DNA of 64,000 nucleotides from Palsa-147 sp963771905 (GCA_963771905.1 CAVYVI010000004.1:248001-312000), one strand, 5' to 3'. Shown: positions 16,428-25,726, numbered from the stretch's first letter. Numbers and translations: made by a program. Notes: generated by a model from the letters alone, not told the origin.

Positions 16428-19088
16428 CTACTCACCGCTCTGTTCGAGGAGTTTCGCCACAAGCGCCGTCCACCCGGTCTGATGGCTCGCGCCGAGGCCG
16501 GTGCCGTTATCGCCGTGAAAGTATTCGTTGAAGAGAATCAAATCGCGCCAGTGCGGATCGTTCTGCAAAATATCGCGATTCCCGTAGATCGGCCGCTTGC
16601 CATCCTTTCGCAAGAAAAGATGCGAGAGGCGCCGCGAGAGTTCGGCGGCCACGTCCCACAGCGTCATGTATTGGCCTGAGCCCGTCGGACACTCGACCTT
16701 GAATTCCTTGCCGTAATACCAATCGTAGCGTTGCAGCGCTTCGATAATCAGGTAGTTGGTCGGCATCCAGACCGGTCCGCGCCAGTTCGAATTTCCGCCG
16801 AAAAGATCCGAGGCCGATTCAGCAGGCTCATAGGCCACGCTGTGGTCCGTGCCGTCGAGCGTTAACACGTACGGTTTCTTCGCGTGCACCTTCGAAAGCG
16901 AGCGGATCCCGTACGGCGACAGAAATTCGTTCTCGTCCAGCATGTAACGCAGCACGCGAACGAGCCGCTTCTTGTTCACAAGCGAGATCAGCCGGCGGAC
17001 GCCCTTGTCCGAGTGTTCGCTCATGTCCACGTGCTCGGCCACTTCCGGATGGTGATCGAGGAACCACTGCATACGTTTGAGAAAGCCGGTGCGCATTTGA
17101 ACGTCTTCGGGCTCGAGTGTTTCGACGGCGAACAGCGGGATCAGCCCGACCATCGACCGCACTTTCATCTTCACGTGCTCGCCGTCGGGCGTGTGCAGCA
17201 CGTCGTAATAGAAGCCGTCGTCCTCATCCCAAAGGCCGATCTCCTCGCCGCCGATGTTGTTCATGGCCTCGCTGATATAGACGCAGTGCTCGAAGAATTT
17301 GCTCGCGACATCTTCGTAGGCGGGATCTTCTCGCGCGAGTTCGAGCGCGATAGCCATCATGTTCAGCGAATAAAACATCATCCAGCTCGTTCCGTCGGAT
17401 TGCTCGATACGCATCCCGCCCGGCAAAGGCCGCGAGCGATCGAACACTCCAATATTGTCGAGTCCCAGGAAGCCGCCTTCGAAAACGTTGAGCCCTTGCG
17501 GATCTTTTCGGTTTACCCACCACGTGAAGTTCAGAAGCAGTTTGTGAAACACGCGCTCGAGAAAATTCCGGTCGGCCTTGCCGCGCAGCCGCCGTCCGAT
17601 CTGGTAAACGCGCAGCGCCGCGGCGGCGTGCACTGGCGGATTGGCGTCGCTGAACTCCCATTCGTAAGCCGGGATCTCCCCATTCGGATGCATATACCAT
17701 TCGCGAAGGAGAAGGATGAGCTGCTCCTTCGCGAAATCCGGATCGATCATCGCCATGGCGATGCAATGAAACGCCAGGTCCCACGATGCGTACCACGGAT
17801 ATTCCCACTTGTCCGGCATCGAAATCACGTCGGCGTTGTAGAGATGCTTCCAATCGTGATTTCGCCCGAATTTTCTTTGCGGCGCGGGCGGAAGTTGCGT
17901 GGGATCGCCGGCGAGCCAGCGGCTCACGTCGTAGTGATACGTCTGCCGGTTCCAGATCAACCCGCCGAAGGCTTGCCGCTGGACGTTTCTCGCGTCGTCG
18001 CTCATTCCCGGCCGGGTGAGCCGGCCATAAAACTCATCGGCCTCCTGCTGGCGTTGCGCGAAGATTTTCTCGAAGTCGCCGAAGCTCTGTTCGGCCGTGC
18101 CGGCCGCGCCTGTCTGGCGGTCGGTCAAACGCAAACGGATCGACACGCTTCCGCCGGCGGGAATTTCAAACGGAAAATGCGCCGCCGCCTTCGTCCCGAA
18201 TTGCTGGGGATTCACCGCGCCCTTTTCACCGTTGACGATGTAATTGTGGATGCCGTCCTTCACGTACGGCGTGCGATTCGGAGTCGAAAAAAGCCGCTTC
18301 GAGTTGGTTTCGTTCTCGGTGAAGAGCAGCTCGGGTTTGCCTTCGATCAAGAGCCAGCGCTTTCCGTAATCCACTTGCTGCAGCTCGAGCGCTTCCAGCC
18401 CCGTGAGGCCGGCGAGTCGCCGGACGTTCGGGCGCGTGTTCTCAGGCCGCGTGTCGCCCCAGGACCATTTGTTGCGGAACCAGATCGTCGGCAGGAGCCG
18501 CAGCTTTGCCGCTTCGGGACCACGATTGAAGGCTGTAATCCGAATCAGGATATCTTCGGCCGCCACCTTGGCGTATTCGACGAACACGTCGAAGTAGCGG
18601 CTTTCCTTGAAGACCTCGGTGTCCAAAATTTCGAATTCCGGATCGTTCCGCGTGCGTCGCGCGTTTTCGGTGGTCAATTGCTCGTAGGGAAATCGTGCTT
18701 GCGGATATTTGTAGAGATATTTCAGGTAGGAGCTGGTCGGCGTGGCATCGACGTAGAAATAACATTCTTTGACGTCCTCGCCGTGATTGCCTTCCTTATT
18801 CGTCAGGCCGAAGAGCCGCTCCTTCAGGATCGGATCGCGCTCGTTCCAGAGCGCCAGCGCGAAACAAATGCGCTGATGCCGGTCGCAGAGTCCCGCAATT
18901 CCGTCTTCGCCCCAGCGATACGCGCGCGAGCGGGCGTGATCGTGGAGAAAGTAGCTCCAGGCGTCGCCGTTCGGGCTGTAGTCCTCGCGGACCGTGCCCC
19001 ACTGGCGCTCGGAAAGGTACGGCCCCCAGCGGGTCCAGTAGACCCTTCGCTCCTGATCTTCCTGGAGCCGCTTCTCTTCGGCGGTCAT
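16428..19088 (-). CDS. GH63/MGH1-like glucosidase
   Basis: 886 residues, cytoplasmic (no signal peptide). It matches the bacterial group of large glucosidases related to GH63 mannosyl-oligosaccharide glucosidases. The N-terminal part has GPYLSERQWGTVREDYS and GEDGIAGLCD. An (alpha/alpha)6-barrel-like C-terminal half contains KWEYPWYASWDLAFH, WVNRKDPQGLNVFEGGFLG, EQSDGTSWMMFY and NSNWRGPVWMPTNYLI. Conserved acidic residues in these segments are candidates for catalysis but were not mapped. Substrate is probably an alpha-glucoside such as trehalose-, kojibiose- or glycogen-derived oligosaccharides; the sequence does not decide this. The ATG at 19088 has GGAGA 6-8 nt upstream and a TAGAAT -10-like box at 19109-19104. 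Confidence 0.87.
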   Translation of the reverse strand: MTAEEKRLQEDQERRVYWTRWGPYLSERQWGTVREDYSPNGDAWSYFLHDHARSRAYRWGEDGIAGLCDRHQRICFALALWNERDPILKERLFGLTNKEGNHGEDVKECYFYVDATPTSSYLKYLYKYPQARFPYEQLTTENARRTRNDPEFEILDTEVFKESRYFDVFVEYAKVAAEDILIRITAFNRGPEAAKLRLLPTIWFRNKWSWGDTRPENTRPNVRRLAGLTGLEALELQQVDYGKRWLLIEGKPELLFTENETNSKRLFSTPNRTPYVKDGIHNYIVNGEKGAVNPQQFGTKAAAHFPFEIPAGGSVSIRLRLTDRQTGAAGTAEQSFGDFEKIFAQRQQEADEFYGRLTRPGMSDDARNVQRQAFGGLIWNRQTYHYDVSRWLAGDPTQLPPAPQRKFGRNHDWKHLYNADVISMPDKWEYPWYASWDLAFHCIAMAMIDPDFAKEQLILLLREWYMHPNGEIPAYEWEFSDANPPVHAAAALRVYQIGRRLRGKADRNFLERVFHKLLLNFTWWVNRKDPQGLNVFEGGFLGLDNIGVFDRSRPLPGGMRIEQSDGTSWMMFYSLNMMAIALELAREDPAYEDVASKFFEHCVYISEAMNNIGGEEIGLWDEDDGFYYDVLHTPDGEHVKMKVRSMVGLIPLFAVETLEPEDVQMRTGFLKRMQWFLDHHPEVAEHVDMSEHSDKGVRRLISLVNKKRLVRVLRYMLDENEFLSPYGIRSLSKVHAKKPYVLTLDGTDHSVAYEPAESASDLFGGNSNWRGPVWMPTNYLIIEALQRYDWYYGKEFKVECPTGSGQYMTLWDVAAELSRRLSHLFLRKDGKRPIYGNRDILQNDPHWRDLILFNEYFHGDNGTGLGASHQTGWTALVAKLLEQSGE

Positions 19089-19346
19089 CAGATTCTCCGG
19101 TGAATTCTACCGTCGCAGAGATCCGGTCCGCTTCGAGCGAATCGTCCGCGCAAACCATTCTCCACTGTAGCGAGCCGCGCTTGTGCAATGCAAGGCGGCT
19201 CATTGTGAAAATTTCGTAACCATCGCTCGCCTTTGGTTACCCGGCTTCCGCTCGCCGCAGCGTCCGCGGCCTAGTTCCGCCGGAGAATGTGTGACATCCG
19301 AGAGTGGCGAAAGCCGCGTTGTTTGGTTATTCTCGCGAGTTTGAAT

Positions 19347-21059
19347 ATGAATGGCGACACTTTCTCGCGCGCGGATCGTCCATTGCCATCGTCAAGCGGC
19401 GTTGCGCCGCGCGAGTCCGCATTGTCATGGACGCTTCTGTTGTGGCTCGCGGCGGCCGCGACTCTCGTCATTTCGCCCTTTTGGTTCCTCGGCAATGCCT
19501 CAGGCCACGATTTCCAATTCCATCTCGCGTCTTGGATGGAGGTCATCCGGCAGTGGCACCAGGGAATTCTCTATCCGCGCTGGGCGGAATGGGCCAACTT
19601 CGGATTCGGCGAGCCGCGCTTCATTTTCTATCCGCCCTTGTCCTGGCTTCTCGGCGCAGCGCTCGGATCGATTCTTCCCTGGCGGATGGTCCCGGGCGCA
19701 TTCATCTGGCTTGCCCTGATTCTCAGCGGCGTCACGATGCACGGTCTCGCGCGAAGATGGCTCTCGCCTCGCGATGCGATCGCGGCCGCAGTCTTCTTCG
19801 CCGTCAATCCCTACCATCTCATCATCGTCTATTACCGCAGCGATTTCGCGGAGCTGCTCGCCAGCGCTCTTTTCCCCGCCCTGATCTTGTCCGCGATCGA
19901 CATGGGACGCAAAGGCTGGAACCGCGTCCCCGCATTCGCATTTGTTTTCGCATTGATCTGGCTTGCGAACGGCCCCGCCGCGGTCATCGCCACGTACACG
20001 ATCGCGATCGTCGTCCTTGTCGAATATTTCCTCGAACGCTCGCCGCGCGTTTTCGCGACGGCGGCCGCGGGCGGAGCTCTCGGCCTGGCTCTCGCCGCCT
20101 TCTACATCTTCCCCGCGTGGTTCGAAGAGCGCTGGGTTGACATCGCCGGCGCGCTCGCTCCTCAACTCGAACCCTGGAACAATTTTATTTTCATGCACGC
20201 CGACGATCCCGAATTCGTCATCTTCAACTGGAAAGTTTCCGCTGTCGCGCTTTTTGCGTTCGCTCTCTTCGGCATTTCCGCGGTGATCGCGGCGCGCAAG
20301 CGCAAGTCAGCGCCGGAAATGTTTTGGCCGCTGTTCGTCACGGGCGCGACGTCGATTCTCCTGATGTTCCCCTACACGGTCGCTCTCTGGAAATTCGCCC
20401 CGGAATTGAAGTTCGTCCAGTTCCCGTGGCGCTGGCTTCTATCCCTCGACGTATCTGCCGTTCTTTTCTTCGCCGCAGCAGCCGCATCTTTGCGGCGCCG
20501 ATGGCTCGCCTGGAGCGCCATCGCCATCTGTCTCGTCGCCCTGGGTGCGTGGATGATGACGAACAACTGGTGGGACAGTCAGGACGCGCCATTTCTCGCG
20601 TCCTCGATCGATTCCGGCCGCGGCTACGAAGGCGCCGACGAATACGTCCCGCTCGGCTCCGATCGCTATTCACTCCCCGACGTTTCGCCCATCGTCGCGG
20701 CTCTCGACGCCGATTCGCAAAAGCCCGTTCCCGACGACGCCGCGCATCTTCGCGTCGAGCACTGGGACGCCCAATACAAATCGCTCCGCTCCGAATCGCC
20801 GCAATCCTTCATTTTGGCGCTGAAGCTGTTTCCCTACCCCGCGTGGCGCGCGACCGTGAACGGAACGCCCGTGCCGCTCGATCCGCTCGGCGATGCCGGC
20901 CAAGCGTCGCTGCAAGTTCCCGCCGGCACGAGCCGCGTCGAGCTGCATTTCGTCCGCACGCCCGATCGCACCGCGGGCGGGGTTATTTCTTTGTTCGCGG
21001 CCCTCGGCTTCCTCGCGTTCTGGCGAAAAACGCGCCGCGCAAATTCCCCGCCCGCATAG
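19347..21059 (+). CDS. Polytopic membrane protein, GT-C/PTPS-related family
   Basis: 570 residues from the ATG at 19347. It has an N-terminal hydrophobic helix (LSWTLLLWLAAAATLVIS) and about ten more membrane segments. The early periplasmic loop GHDFQFHLASWMEV and PRWAEWANFGFGEP are typical of the family labelled 6-pyruvoyl-tetrahydropterin synthase-related membrane proteins, which look like GT-C or YfhO-type glycosyltransferases. A C-terminal beta-sandwich-like periplasmic domain (about 440-540) is followed by a last helix. It probably acts on lipid-linked sugars in the inner membrane, which would fit the sugar-nucleotide cassette convergent with it. Donor and acceptor are unknown, and it is not a pterin enzyme despite the family name. 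Confidence 0.75.
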   Translation: MNGDTFSRADRPLPSSSGVAPRESALSWTLLLWLAAAATLVISPFWFLGNASGHDFQFHLASWMEVIRQWHQGILYPRWAEWANFGFGEPRFIFYPPLSWLLGAALGSILPWRMVPGAFIWLALILSGVTMHGLARRWLSPRDAIAAAVFFAVNPYHLIIVYYRSDFAELLASALFPALILSAIDMGRKGWNRVPAFAFVFALIWLANGPAAVIATYTIAIVVLVEYFLERSPRVFATAAAGGALGLALAAFYIFPAWFEERWVDIAGALAPQLEPWNNFIFMHADDPEFVIFNWKVSAVALFAFALFGISAVIAARKRKSAPEMFWPLFVTGATSILLMFPYTVALWKFAPELKFVQFPWRWLLSLDVSAVLFFAAAAASLRRRWLAWSAIAICLVALGAWMMTNNWWDSQDAPFLASSIDSGRGYEGADEYVPLGSDRYSLPDVSPIVAALDADSQKPVPDDAAHLRVEHWDAQYKSLRSESPQSFILALKLFPYPAWRATVNGTPVPLDPLGDAGQASLQVPAGTSRVELHFVRTPDRTAGGVISLFAALGFLAFWRKTRRANSPPA

Positions 21060-21088
21060 CGTCCTTCAGCGCGCCGTCCGGCGGAAAA

Positions 21089-21811
21089 TCACGCTCCTTT
21101 CGAGGGTGGCGCGGCCGCACGAATTTTCGCTCCCGCACGCGTCGAGCTGGCCGAAACAGATTCGACCACGCGGCGGAAATAAACCTCCGCGTGCGGCGGA
21201 AATTCGGAAATCGCATCATCAGCGCCGGCGTCGCGCAGCTCCGCGTGCCGGCTAGGCGGCGCGTACCCGACGCACGCCATACCCGCCGCCCGCGCGGCCA
21301 CAACGCCCGCAACAGAATCTTCCACCACCACGGATTCGTTCGGCGCCACACCGAGCCGCGACGCCGTGAGAAGAAAAATATCTGGCGCCGGCTTTGCAAC
21401 CAATACGTCGTTTCCGGTCACAACGACGGAGAATCGCCCGGCGATGCCGAAATGCTCCAGAGTCTCAACCGTCCGCTCGCCCCCAGCCGATGTCGCGACT
21501 GCCATCACGATTCCCGCATACGCAAGTTCATCGAGCACGCGCAAAAGCCCCGGCTTCGGTGCGAGATTCTCGGCGCCTCTCCGGTACAGCTCATCCTTTC
21601 GCCGGCCGAGCGCTTGCACTTCGTCGTCGGGGAGCGCGCCAAGAAAATGCCGCAGAATTTCGCGCCGCGGCTGCCCGGCATAGAGAAAATCCAAATTGAT
21701 TGCTGCGGGATCAAGGCCTTGCTCGGCGAGAAGAGCTTTCCAGGCGGCTTCGTGAATCGGATGGCTATCGGCGACGACGCCGTCGAGGTCAAAAATAACG
21801 GCCTTCAGCAT
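21089..21811 (-). CDS. HAD-superfamily hydrolase, beta-phosphoglucomutase-like
   Basis: 240 residues. Motif I is FDLDGV (Asp8 nucleophile, Asp10), motif II TSAGGE, motif III Lys in VAKPAPD, motif IV VVVEDS: a complete HAD phosphatase/phosphomutase with a helical C1 cap. It is the last gene of a cassette that also encodes sedoheptulose-7-P isomerase, heptose-7-P kinase and a nucleotidyltransferase. By position it could be the heptose-1,7-bisphosphate phosphatase step, but it belongs to the PGM-like subclass rather than the GmhB (HAD-IIIA) type. Other sugar-phosphate substrates are possible. The gap to the upstream gene is about 39 nt. Confidence 0.82.
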   Translation of the reverse strand: MLKAVIFDLDGVVADSHPIHEAAWKALLAEQGLDPAAINLDFLYAGQPRREILRHFLGALPDDEVQALGRRKDELYRRGAENLAPKPGLLRVLDELAYAGIVMAVATSAGGERTVETLEHFGIAGRFSVVVTGNDVLVAKPAPDIFLLTASRLGVAPNESVVVEDSVAGVVAARAAGMACVGYAPPSRHAELRDAGADDAISEFPPHAEVYFRRVVESVSASSTRAGAKIRAAAPPSKGA

Positions 21812-21850
21812 ACGCGCGCAAGAACAAGAAAAAATCCGGCACGCAACGCC

Positions 21851-22483
21851 CTACTCTCCATTCGCGTGCATCATGCGTTGCCGGACAGCGGTGAAAATCG
21901 CGTGGGAAGCGCACAAGTGCGCGTCTTCGACGTGCTGCATATTGTGCGACGGCACGATCAGGCAAAGCTCGCACAACTCCTTCACGCGTCCGCCGTCGAA
22001 TCCGGTCAGCACCATCGAAATCGCGCCGGCTTCGCGCGCCGCTTCAAGTCCCCGGATCACATTGCGCGAATTCCCGCTCCCCGAGATCGCAAAAACGAGA
22101 TCGCCTTTGTGAACGAGGCTGCGCAATTGTTCCGCAAAAATTTCTTCGTAATTCGAATCGTTCGCCCATGCGGTCATCAACGGAACATTGTCCGTGAGCG
22201 ACACCGCACGCAGCCGGCGTTTCTGCGGTGCGACGGTTCCCTTCCCGATGTCGCACGCGAAATGCGAAGCGAGCGCCGCGCTGCCGCCGTTGCCAAAAAG
22301 ATAGAGCGTCCGGCCTTCTTCGTAGCCGCGCCAGATCGCCTCGGCAAAGCGGTCAATCATTTTCGTATCGAGGCGCGCGAGAATCCCCTGCAATTCGGCG
22401 ATGTACTCTCGCGATGCAGGCAGCGCCGCGGCCTCCGTCGAAATGTGTTTTTCGGATTTCAAAAGTGATGCCTCAGCCCGCAA
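21851..22483 (-). CDS. gmhA: SIS-domain D-sedoheptulose-7-phosphate isomerase
   Basis: 210 residues, the usual length for GmhA/DiaA-type SIS proteins. The phosphosugar-binding features are LFGNGGSAALASHFACD and FAISGSGNSRNVIRGLE. The C-terminal EDAHLCASHAI carries the conserved E/H motif of GmhA. It would convert sedoheptulose 7-phosphate to D-glycero-D-manno-heptose 7-phosphate. The neighbouring GHMP kinase of the HddA type and a nucleotidyltransferase support the heptose assignment over the DiaA replication factor or a glucosamine isomerase. Confidence 0.85.
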   Translation of the reverse strand: MRAEASLLKSEKHISTEAAALPASREYIAELQGILARLDTKMIDRFAEAIWRGYEEGRTLYLFGNGGSAALASHFACDIGKGTVAPQKRRLRAVSLTDNVPLMTAWANDSNYEEIFAEQLRSLVHKGDLVFAISGSGNSRNVIRGLEAAREAGAISMVLTGFDGGRVKELCELCLIVPSHNMQHVEDAHLCASHAIFTAVRQRMMHANGE

Positions 22484-22596
22484 ACAACATATTTCTCAAG
22501 ATATACCACCCTCCGGGAATCAGCAACGCCCAAGTGCTCGGCCCGATGCGGCGAATTACGGCAGCGTTGTCGCCACGAAGGGCGCGAAAAATACGA

Positions 22597-23601
22597 TCAG
22601 CCGCGCGCGAGAATCGGCCCGTTCTGGCCGTCATTGTAGAGAACCTGCGAGCCTTCTTGCGTCATGGCAAACGGCATTTCGCGCAGATGTGCGAGCGCCG
22701 CGCGAACCTGCTCCTGTTTTTCCGGCCGGCAGCACAGCAGCAAAAATCCCCCGCCGCCCGCGCCGAGAAGTTTCCCGCCATCCGCTCCGGCATCGCGCGC
22801 GAGACGATAGCTCGATTCGATCCCTTCGTTTGTGATTCCTTGTGCGACCCCCGATTTAAGCAGCCATCCCTGATGCAGAATTCGCCCCAACGAATCCAGT
22901 TCGTTCCGCTCCAGCGCCGCGCAGAGCTCTTCGGCCAGCGCGGCCATCCGCGCGACCCGCGAGAATTTTTCCGCATCCGCCATGTTGCGCGTTTGCTCGG
23001 CGAGAATCGCGCTCGCGGGGCGTTCCTGCCCGACGTAGAAGAGCATCATCCGCTTCTCGAGCTCCGCGCGCGTCGCGGGCGAGCAAAAGATTGGATGCAC
23101 CTCCACGCTTTCATCGGGATGAAATCGAATGCGATTTAGCCCGCCGAATGCCGTGGCATATTGGTCCTGCTTGCCGATCGGCTCCGCCACGCGCTCGATT
23201 TCGATTTGGCACGCCGCCTCCGCAAGCTCCGCCGGAGTTACCTTTCGCCCGGCTCGCGCGTACAGCGCGTGAAGCAGCGCCACCGTAAACGCGCTGCTCG
23301 ACCCCATTCCCGTTCCTGCCGGCACATCGGCGAAGCTCGCAATTTCCATTCCCCGCTCGACTGCCAGCAGCGTCAAACATTCGCGCACCAGTGGGTGCTG
23401 AATTTCGGAAACACGCGCGACATCTTCGGTGCGCGAATACTTGATCCGAATCTTGTCGTGAAAATAGGGATGGATGGCGATGTACATCGACTTGTCGATC
23501 GTCGTGCTTACCACCGCGCCGGTCTGGCGCCGGTAAAAGCCGGGGAGATCGCTCCCGCCGCCCGCGAAGCTGATCCGAAACGGTGTGCGCACCAGGATCA
23601 A
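22597..23601 (-). CDS. hddA: GHMP kinase, D-glycero-alpha-D-manno-heptose-7-phosphate kinase type
   Basis: 334 residues from a TTG start at 23601, which overlaps the stop of the upstream nucleotidyltransferase (TTGA) and has a GGAG ribosome site about 8 nt upstream. An ATG far upstream would add a frame-overlapping tail inside the neighbour. GHMP motifs: TPFRISFAGGGSDLP near the N-terminus, VPAGTGMGSSSAFTVALLHAL (ATP-binding motif 2) and KLLGAGGGGFLLL near the C-terminus. HddA phosphorylates heptose 7-phosphate at C1 to give the 1,7-bisphosphate. Fucokinase-like GHMP kinases are the main alternative, but the SIS isomerase neighbour favours heptose. Confidence 0.85.
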   Translation of the reverse strand: MILVRTPFRISFAGGGSDLPGFYRRQTGAVVSTTIDKSMYIAIHPYFHDKIRIKYSRTEDVARVSEIQHPLVRECLTLLAVERGMEIASFADVPAGTGMGSSSAFTVALLHALYARAGRKVTPAELAEAACQIEIERVAEPIGKQDQYATAFGGLNRIRFHPDESVEVHPIFCSPATRAELEKRMMLFYVGQERPASAILAEQTRNMADAEKFSRVARMAALAEELCAALERNELDSLGRILHQGWLLKSGVAQGITNEGIESSYRLARDAGADGGKLLGAGGGGFLLLCCRPEKQEQVRAALAHLREMPFAMTQEGSQVLYNDGQNGPILARG

Positions 23602-24398
23602 GCGAGTTTCTCCGTCAAAGCAGCAAGTCCCTGTGGGCTTCCTATATCGTAGAAAGGTTCCCGCGTCACCCAAGCGCGCATGCGTCCTTCCGCGATCAGC
23701 CGGGGATAGATTTCTTCTTCAAGCGAGCACGATTTTCCGGACGGAATGTCCGCCAGAACTTCGCGGCGCAGCACGACCACGCCCGCATCCACGTGCGTCA
23801 GCCCATGTGAATCGCGCTTGCGATACGCCGTCACGCGGCCATCCGATGCGACCACGAGATTGCTCGGCACGGGCGCCGGCAACGCGCCCACCGAATTGTC
23901 GTAGGCGACGATCATCGCATCCGTTCGCGCCGTAGCGCGGGCATCCGTGCGCGCAGCCGTACGGCTTTCGCGAAACGCGTGGATCAGCGCGGCATAATCG
24001 ATCGCCAGATACGTGTCGCCGTTCAGCACCACGAACTCCTCATCGAGCTGCGTTTCGGCATTCTTCAACGCTCCGCCGGTCCCCAGCGGCGCCGGTTCAT
24101 GCGAATACGCGAGCCGCAGTCCCAGCTTTGCTCCATCGCCAAAATGCCGCTCGATCTGCTCTCCCAGATACGCAACGAGCAGCAACACCCGGCGCAGCCC
24201 AAACGACGCCAGCAACTCGAATTGACGCTGCAGAAACGGTTCATCCCCTACCGCGATCATCGGCTTGGGAATTTTCTCGGTCAGCGGTCGCATCCGCGTT
24301 CCCAAGCCGCCCGCCAGAATCACCGCCTGAAAATCGAGCTTGGGAACTTCGGCTTCCGCGGTTCTTCCTTCATCTTTTCGCACGATCCGCCAAATCAT
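23598..24398 (-). CDS. Sugar-phosphate nucleotidyltransferase (HddC-like)
   Basis: 266 residues from the ATG at 24398. The N-terminal nucleotide-binding signature is AVILAGGLGTRMRPLT with EKIPKPM, and the metal/sugar site is FVVLNGDTYLA. The C-terminal part has DAGVVVLRREVL and FYDIGSP. It belongs to the family of NDP-sugar pyrophosphorylases that includes D-glycero-alpha-D-manno-heptose 1-phosphate guanylyltransferase. A low-complexity insert (ESRTAARTDARATARTDA) comes from a short near-duplication of DNA around 23920-23960. It is first in the cassette with hddA (4-nt overlap), gmhA and a HAD phosphatase. GDP is the likely nucleotide by pathway analogy; the sequence alone does not decide GDP versus dTDP/UDP. 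Confidence 0.82.
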   Translation of the reverse strand: MIWRIVRKDEGRTAEAEVPKLDFQAVILAGGLGTRMRPLTEKIPKPMIAVGDEPFLQRQFELLASFGLRRVLLLVAYLGEQIERHFGDGAKLGLRLAYSHEPAPLGTGGALKNAETQLDEEFVVLNGDTYLAIDYAALIHAFRESRTAARTDARATARTDAMIVAYDNSVGALPAPVPSNLVVASDGRVTAYRKRDSHGLTHVDAGVVVLRREVLADIPSGKSCSLEEEIYPRLIAEGRMRAWVTREPFYDIGSPQGLAALTEKLA

Positions 24399-24477
24399 AA
24401 TCGAAGCCGCCAAGCCGGTCGAGTCTGAACCTCCGCAATTTCCAGAAGCAACGCTTCGTGCTTCAAAAACATGACGC

Positions 24478-24483
24478 TACAAT
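24478..24483 (+). promoter_or_regulatory. Candidate -10 box for the MFS exporter
   Basis: TACAAT precedes the preferred ATG at 24509 by 25 nt. There is no good -35 box. An earlier ATG (24482) overlaps the box and is therefore less likely. Confidence 0.3.
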
Positions 24484-24508
24484 GATCGTTTCTCATCGAA
24501 CGCAAAAT

Positions 24509-25726
24509 ATGGATTCAACGCAGATCGTGGCGCCTGCACGAAAACAATCCCACCGCGGCCTCTTGCCATTTCTCGGCGTGGTCTGCGCCGTGGGCGTCGC
24601 CAATAATTATTACAATCAGCCTCTGCTTCTCGAGATGAGCCGAAGTTTGGGCGCGACGCCCGCGCGTATCGGCGGCGTGGCCGTCGCGACGCAAGTCGGC
24701 TACGCCGCGGCAATGCTATTTGTCGTTCCGCTCGGCGACGTCGTCGAACGGCGAGGATTGATGATGCGCCTGTTCGCCGGCGTGACGCTCGCATCGATTT
24801 TCACCGCGCTCGCGCCGAAACTGACGCTGCTGATTCTGGCGAGCTTTTTTGCCGGACTCACCGCATCGGTCACGCATATTGCGGTGCCCATTGCTCCCGA
24901 TCTCGCTTCCGGCGAGGAACGCGGCCGCGCGATTGGCACGGTCATGACGGGATTGCTTCTTGGAATCTTGCTCGCGCGCACGTTCTCGGGTTGGCTGAGC
25001 ATGCTAATCGGCTGGCGCGGCGTGTTTTTCGCCGCGGCCGGCCTCAATGCCGCATTCATCCCGCTGGTCTATCGCACGCTGCCGCGGCTTGAACCGTCGA
25101 AACCGATGCGTTATTCGCAGGCGCTGCGCTCTCTTTGGGCGCTGTTTCGCGCGCACCCCGAGTTGCGCGAGTCCTGCGTGATCGGCGGACTCGCGATGGC
25201 GTCCTTCACCGCATTTTGGACGACGCTGGTTTTCCTTCTGGGCTCGAGCCATTACCGTCTGGGCGCGGGCGTCGCCGGCAGCTTCGGAATTTTGGGAGCA
25301 GCGGGCGCGCTGATTGCTCCCGTTGCCGGGCGGCTCAGCGATCGGCACGGACCCCGGTACGTGATACGTCTCGCGCTCGCGACGATGGCGCTCTCATTTG
25401 TAATTCTGTGGCTCGGCGGCGTCTCGATGACCGCCTTGATCGTCGGCGTGGTGCTCATGGATCTCGGCGTGCAGGCGAATCAAATCTCGAATCAAACGCG
25501 CATCTTCGGCCTCGCGCCCGGCGCGCGCGGCCGCGTCAACACGATTTACATGACCAGCTACTTCATCGGCGCATCGCTCGGCTCGCTCCTCGCGGCCATT
25601 GCGTGGGAGCGCTGGCAGTGGACTGGCGTATGCGCGCTCTGCCTCGCTTTCACGGCGCTTGCAGGCCTCCGCCATGCGAGTCCCTGGAAACGATTCGCCG
25701 CGCGGCCTGGACTCGAACCAGGATAG
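24509..25726 (+). CDS. Major facilitator superfamily transporter (YtfL/NepI-like exporter)
   Basis: 405 residues with about 12 membrane segments. The loop 2-3 motif is GDVVERRGLMMRL, and an AxxxG-rich motif C-like stretch follows. ANNYYNQPLLLEMSR near the N-terminus is typical of a family of small-molecule exporters often annotated as MFS arabinose-efflux-like. The substrate is unknown. The final residues (RFAARPGLEPG) are encoded by a sequence identical in 22 bases to the T-arm of tRNA-Gln at 53.6 kb read antisense, so the natural C-terminus may have been altered by recombination. It is divergent from the heptose cassette. Confidence 0.82.
   Translation: MDSTQIVAPARKQSHRGLLPFLGVVCAVGVANNYYNQPLLLEMSRSLGATPARIGGVAVATQVGYAAAMLFVVPLGDVVERRGLMMRLFAGVTLASIFTALAPKLTLLILASFFAGLTASVTHIAVPIAPDLASGEERGRAIGTVMTGLLLGILLARTFSGWLSMLIGWRGVFFAAAGLNAAFIPLVYRTLPRLEPSKPMRYSQALRSLWALFRAHPELRESCVIGGLAMASFTAFWTTLVFLLGSSHYRLGAGVAGSFGILGAAGALIAPVAGRLSDRHGPRYVIRLALATMALSFVILWLGGVSMTALIVGVVLMDLGVQANQISNQTRIFGLAPGARGRVNTIYMTSYFIGASLGSLLAAIAWERWQWTGVCALCLAFTALAGLRHASPWKRFAARPGLEPG
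25704..25725 (-). repeat. tRNA T-arm-like fragment, 22 bp identical to tRNA-Gln
   Basis: On the minus strand this segment forms a perfect CCTGG/CCAGG stem with a TTCGAGT loop. It is identical over 22 bases to the T-arm region of tRNA-Gln(CTG) (53562-53583), in the same orientation. No acceptor 5' strand, anticodon arm or D-arm could be fitted around it, so it is not a complete tRNA gene. It overlaps the last codons and stop of the MFS gene. It may be an old attachment-site remnant. Confidence 0.6.

Noticed and set aside
16884..19103. 739-codon plus-strand open frame
   Set aside because: It is antisense to the GH63 gene; its composition (His/Arg/Val-rich) is typical of a shadow frame in high-GC DNA, and no family is recognisable.
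20324..22468. 714-codon plus-strand open frame
   Set aside because: It overlaps three genes with clear families in other frames (membrane protein, HAD, SIS) and is Arg/His-rich like other shadows.
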